Positions 62,201 to 64,000 of a DNA stretch of 64,000 nt are shown piece by piece. The stretch is from Euwallacea fornicatus. Lineage: Eukaryota > Arthropoda > Insecta > Coleoptera > Curculionidae. The first letter of the stretch is position 1. Every line of letters starts with the position of its first letter. Below the pieces are notes generated by a model. The model saw nothing but the letters and a program-made list of their open reading frames with translations, was not told the DNA's origin and searched no databases. A program made the translations under genes and the position numbers. The DNA lies in the NCBI RefSeq assembly GCF_040115645.1, contig NC_089543.1:2728001-2792000 (forward strand), written 5' to 3'.

Positions 62201-64000
62201 AAATTAAACGGATACTGCGAAAGTAAAGTTTATTCCCCAGAGCAATAGTAAATATTCAGTCAAACCTAAGTGTTGCAGAAAAACAAATGTTGGGTAAAGT
62301 CAAAACATGCATCGTAAAACCTCTAAGGCAAATAAAGGAACGAGTGCTAATTATCAAAATATGTAGTTTAATAAGGGTAAATTAGACTATATGGATCTCA
62401 AATCTACTAATTTTTCATTAAAAGTTAATTACACAAAATGCGGAAACTAACGCAACGAATCAGTTTTATCTCCGAAGGCTCTAAGATATTCAGCATTTCC
62501 TTCCGCAATAGCTTATGCTCAATTACTTGGAATCAATTATTATTGTGCTTCAACCGACAATACAAAACATGAACGAACTTTTTCTTGCTGTTTTCATTGA
62601 ATTTAGTCTGCAATCAGTTTATCAGTTTCCTGTCAACAATTAATAAACAAAAACGAAATCCGATTTAAAAGATATCCGTTTTGACAAATGCAATTTATTT
62701 AATAAACTTCTTGTGAATATTTGAGAAAATTTCACTTCTTCGACATACATATACATTTTCTTACAAGCAAGCATGCTGCCCTTTATAGCAATACAAAATA
62801 CCCCATAGCCCTCCTATAGGTTATGAGGTAAGATCGATACCGTCACGTCCAAGACAGTTTTTATTGTTAGAAAGCAGCGGGCTTTTTGATACCTTTTCAT
62901 TGTTCTAACCTAGATTTTGTACGGTCACGAAAACTGTCCCGACTCTATCAAAATCACAATATCACAACGATGACTTTTACTGCGGAAACGTCACTCGGAT
63001 ATTAAATAAAAACGTGCACTTATGAGTTAATAATTAATAGTCTCGTTATAAATACAGTGAAGTGGATAAATGCCGCGTTAAATCATAAACCTCCAATAAA
63101 CCCGTGACGAAGTCATTCCTTCTACAGGGCGTTCTTGAAATGACTGCACGTAGACACAGAATAATAAAAAAATAAGCAAGGACTAGAGAAATACATTTCT
63201 TATTTCAAAAACAAATTCATGGTAAAAAAACATTCTTTATCAATGTTAACATTTTATACGTGATATAATAAATTTAATTCTTTTATGAACAATAGTCATT
63301 GTGTCACAATCACGCATAGACATTTCTCTTCGCCAAATTGTCCAGAATCCGTATATTTTTTAAAATTAATAACACATTTGTAAATGTACGAGACACTTGA
63401 AAAATTTTGTAAACCACTAGTTACCTGCGGAAGAACTAAAATTGACAAATAATTTAAGCTTGAACCGGAGGACACACAATTAACACTTTAAACTCAAGAA
63501 AATAAAATTTTATTTCCTAAATTACAATTTAAAATTTTTGATCTATTCTGATCTTCATTGTCCACATCAAAAATCGCAAAAATTAGGGACCCAAATAATG
63601 CTCTCTTTTGGGCACTAAAAAAGATATTACCAAACAATTTTCGTTTCGAGTTAATTCGATTATTAGTTTATTCCGTATTTCGAGTATCTTGTGCGTCATG
63701 TTACCGTTCGTGTGAATCATCTAAGAATTGACATCGGTACGACAACGTGCAAAAGAAATTTTACAATGTTTTTTTGCAAAAGTTCAAGTCATAGATCTAA
63801 CGATCACAACAATACACGAAATGAAATGATATACAACATATATATGCTTAAGGAAGGACATATAAATAGTGACAAAAACCACTTAGAGCGAACACCTAAC
63901 ACAGATAATAAAATTAAGTGAGGTCAAATTAGTTGCAATGAACAAACATCGATCACTGACAGTAAATAAACCTTCTGGAATTATAATCCTTTTGAAATTT
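59294..64000. other. Khc-73 intron 3, incomplete
   Basis: It begins at GTAAGT in phase 1 and runs off the window. I looked for a continuation exon starting with the rest of the P-loop (S-G-K-S, then T-M-M-G) and saw none. No other gene, RNA or element is supported. Short open frames at 59632-59826 and 63691-63921 have no family features. Confidence 0.7.

Noticed and set aside
59294..64000. Next Khc-73 exon carrying the rest of the P-loop
   Set aside because: No acceptor followed by S-G-K-S and T-M-M-G codons was seen in this interval.
1..64000. tRNA, rRNA or CRISPR loci
   Set aside because: No cloverleaf with the conserved T-loop, no rRNA blocks and no regularly spaced repeats were seen on either strand.

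Overview
The window is AT-rich animal nuclear DNA with spliced genes, long introns and scattered transposon relics. Two conserved genes can be recognised, both on the + strand. Their closest remembered matches are insect proteins: a Drosophila-like extended bHLH loop in Mitf, and Khc-73/KIF13-type residues in the kinesin. The repeat families resemble those common in beetles. I therefore infer an insect, perhaps a beetle, with the order uncertain.

Layout. Positions 1-7719 lie upstream of the first recognisable exon and hold one 1.24-kb inverted-repeat transposon (2251-3491) but no exon I can assign. Mitf (the MITF/TFEB/TFE3 bHLH-zipper factor) occupies 7720-42739 in five recognised exons: 7720-8242, 38320-38503, 40328-40569, 42151-42414 and 42467-42739. 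All splice phases agree, giving about 494 residues; the true N-terminus lies upstream and was not found. The 30-kb intron between the first two exons contains a CpG-rich promoter-like segment and a candidate alternative first exon (ATG 17949, donor after 18023). Its phase fits the 38320 exon exactly. It would encode a short Mitf lacking the N-terminal Rag-GTPase-binding region, analogous to vertebrate MITF-M. The same intron carries a decayed mariner (22634-23879), a hAT-like short element (29520-29990), two LINE fragments and smaller repeats.

A 4.6-kb intergenic gap (42740-47367) holds the Mitf 3' UTR and the probable promoter of the second gene. Khc-73 (kinesin-3, KIF13 type) starts at 47368. 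Its first three coding exons (47368-47422, 51049-51136, 59130-59293) encode the start of the motor domain, up to the middle of the ATP-binding P-loop. The gene then continues beyond the window. Its introns contain another TA-flanked short inverted-repeat element (56360-56670) and otherwise unremarkable AT-rich sequence.

Mitf controls lysosome and nutrient-response genes in the nucleus. Khc-73 is a microtubule motor for endosomal traffic and polarity. They are neighbours on the same strand, with no sign of shared transcription. The most interesting observations are the candidate Rag-independent Mitf promoter, a 52-bp Mitf intron with a weak donor whose retention would swap the C-terminus, and the long-armed inverted-repeat element that still encloses a transposase-like DNA-binding segment.
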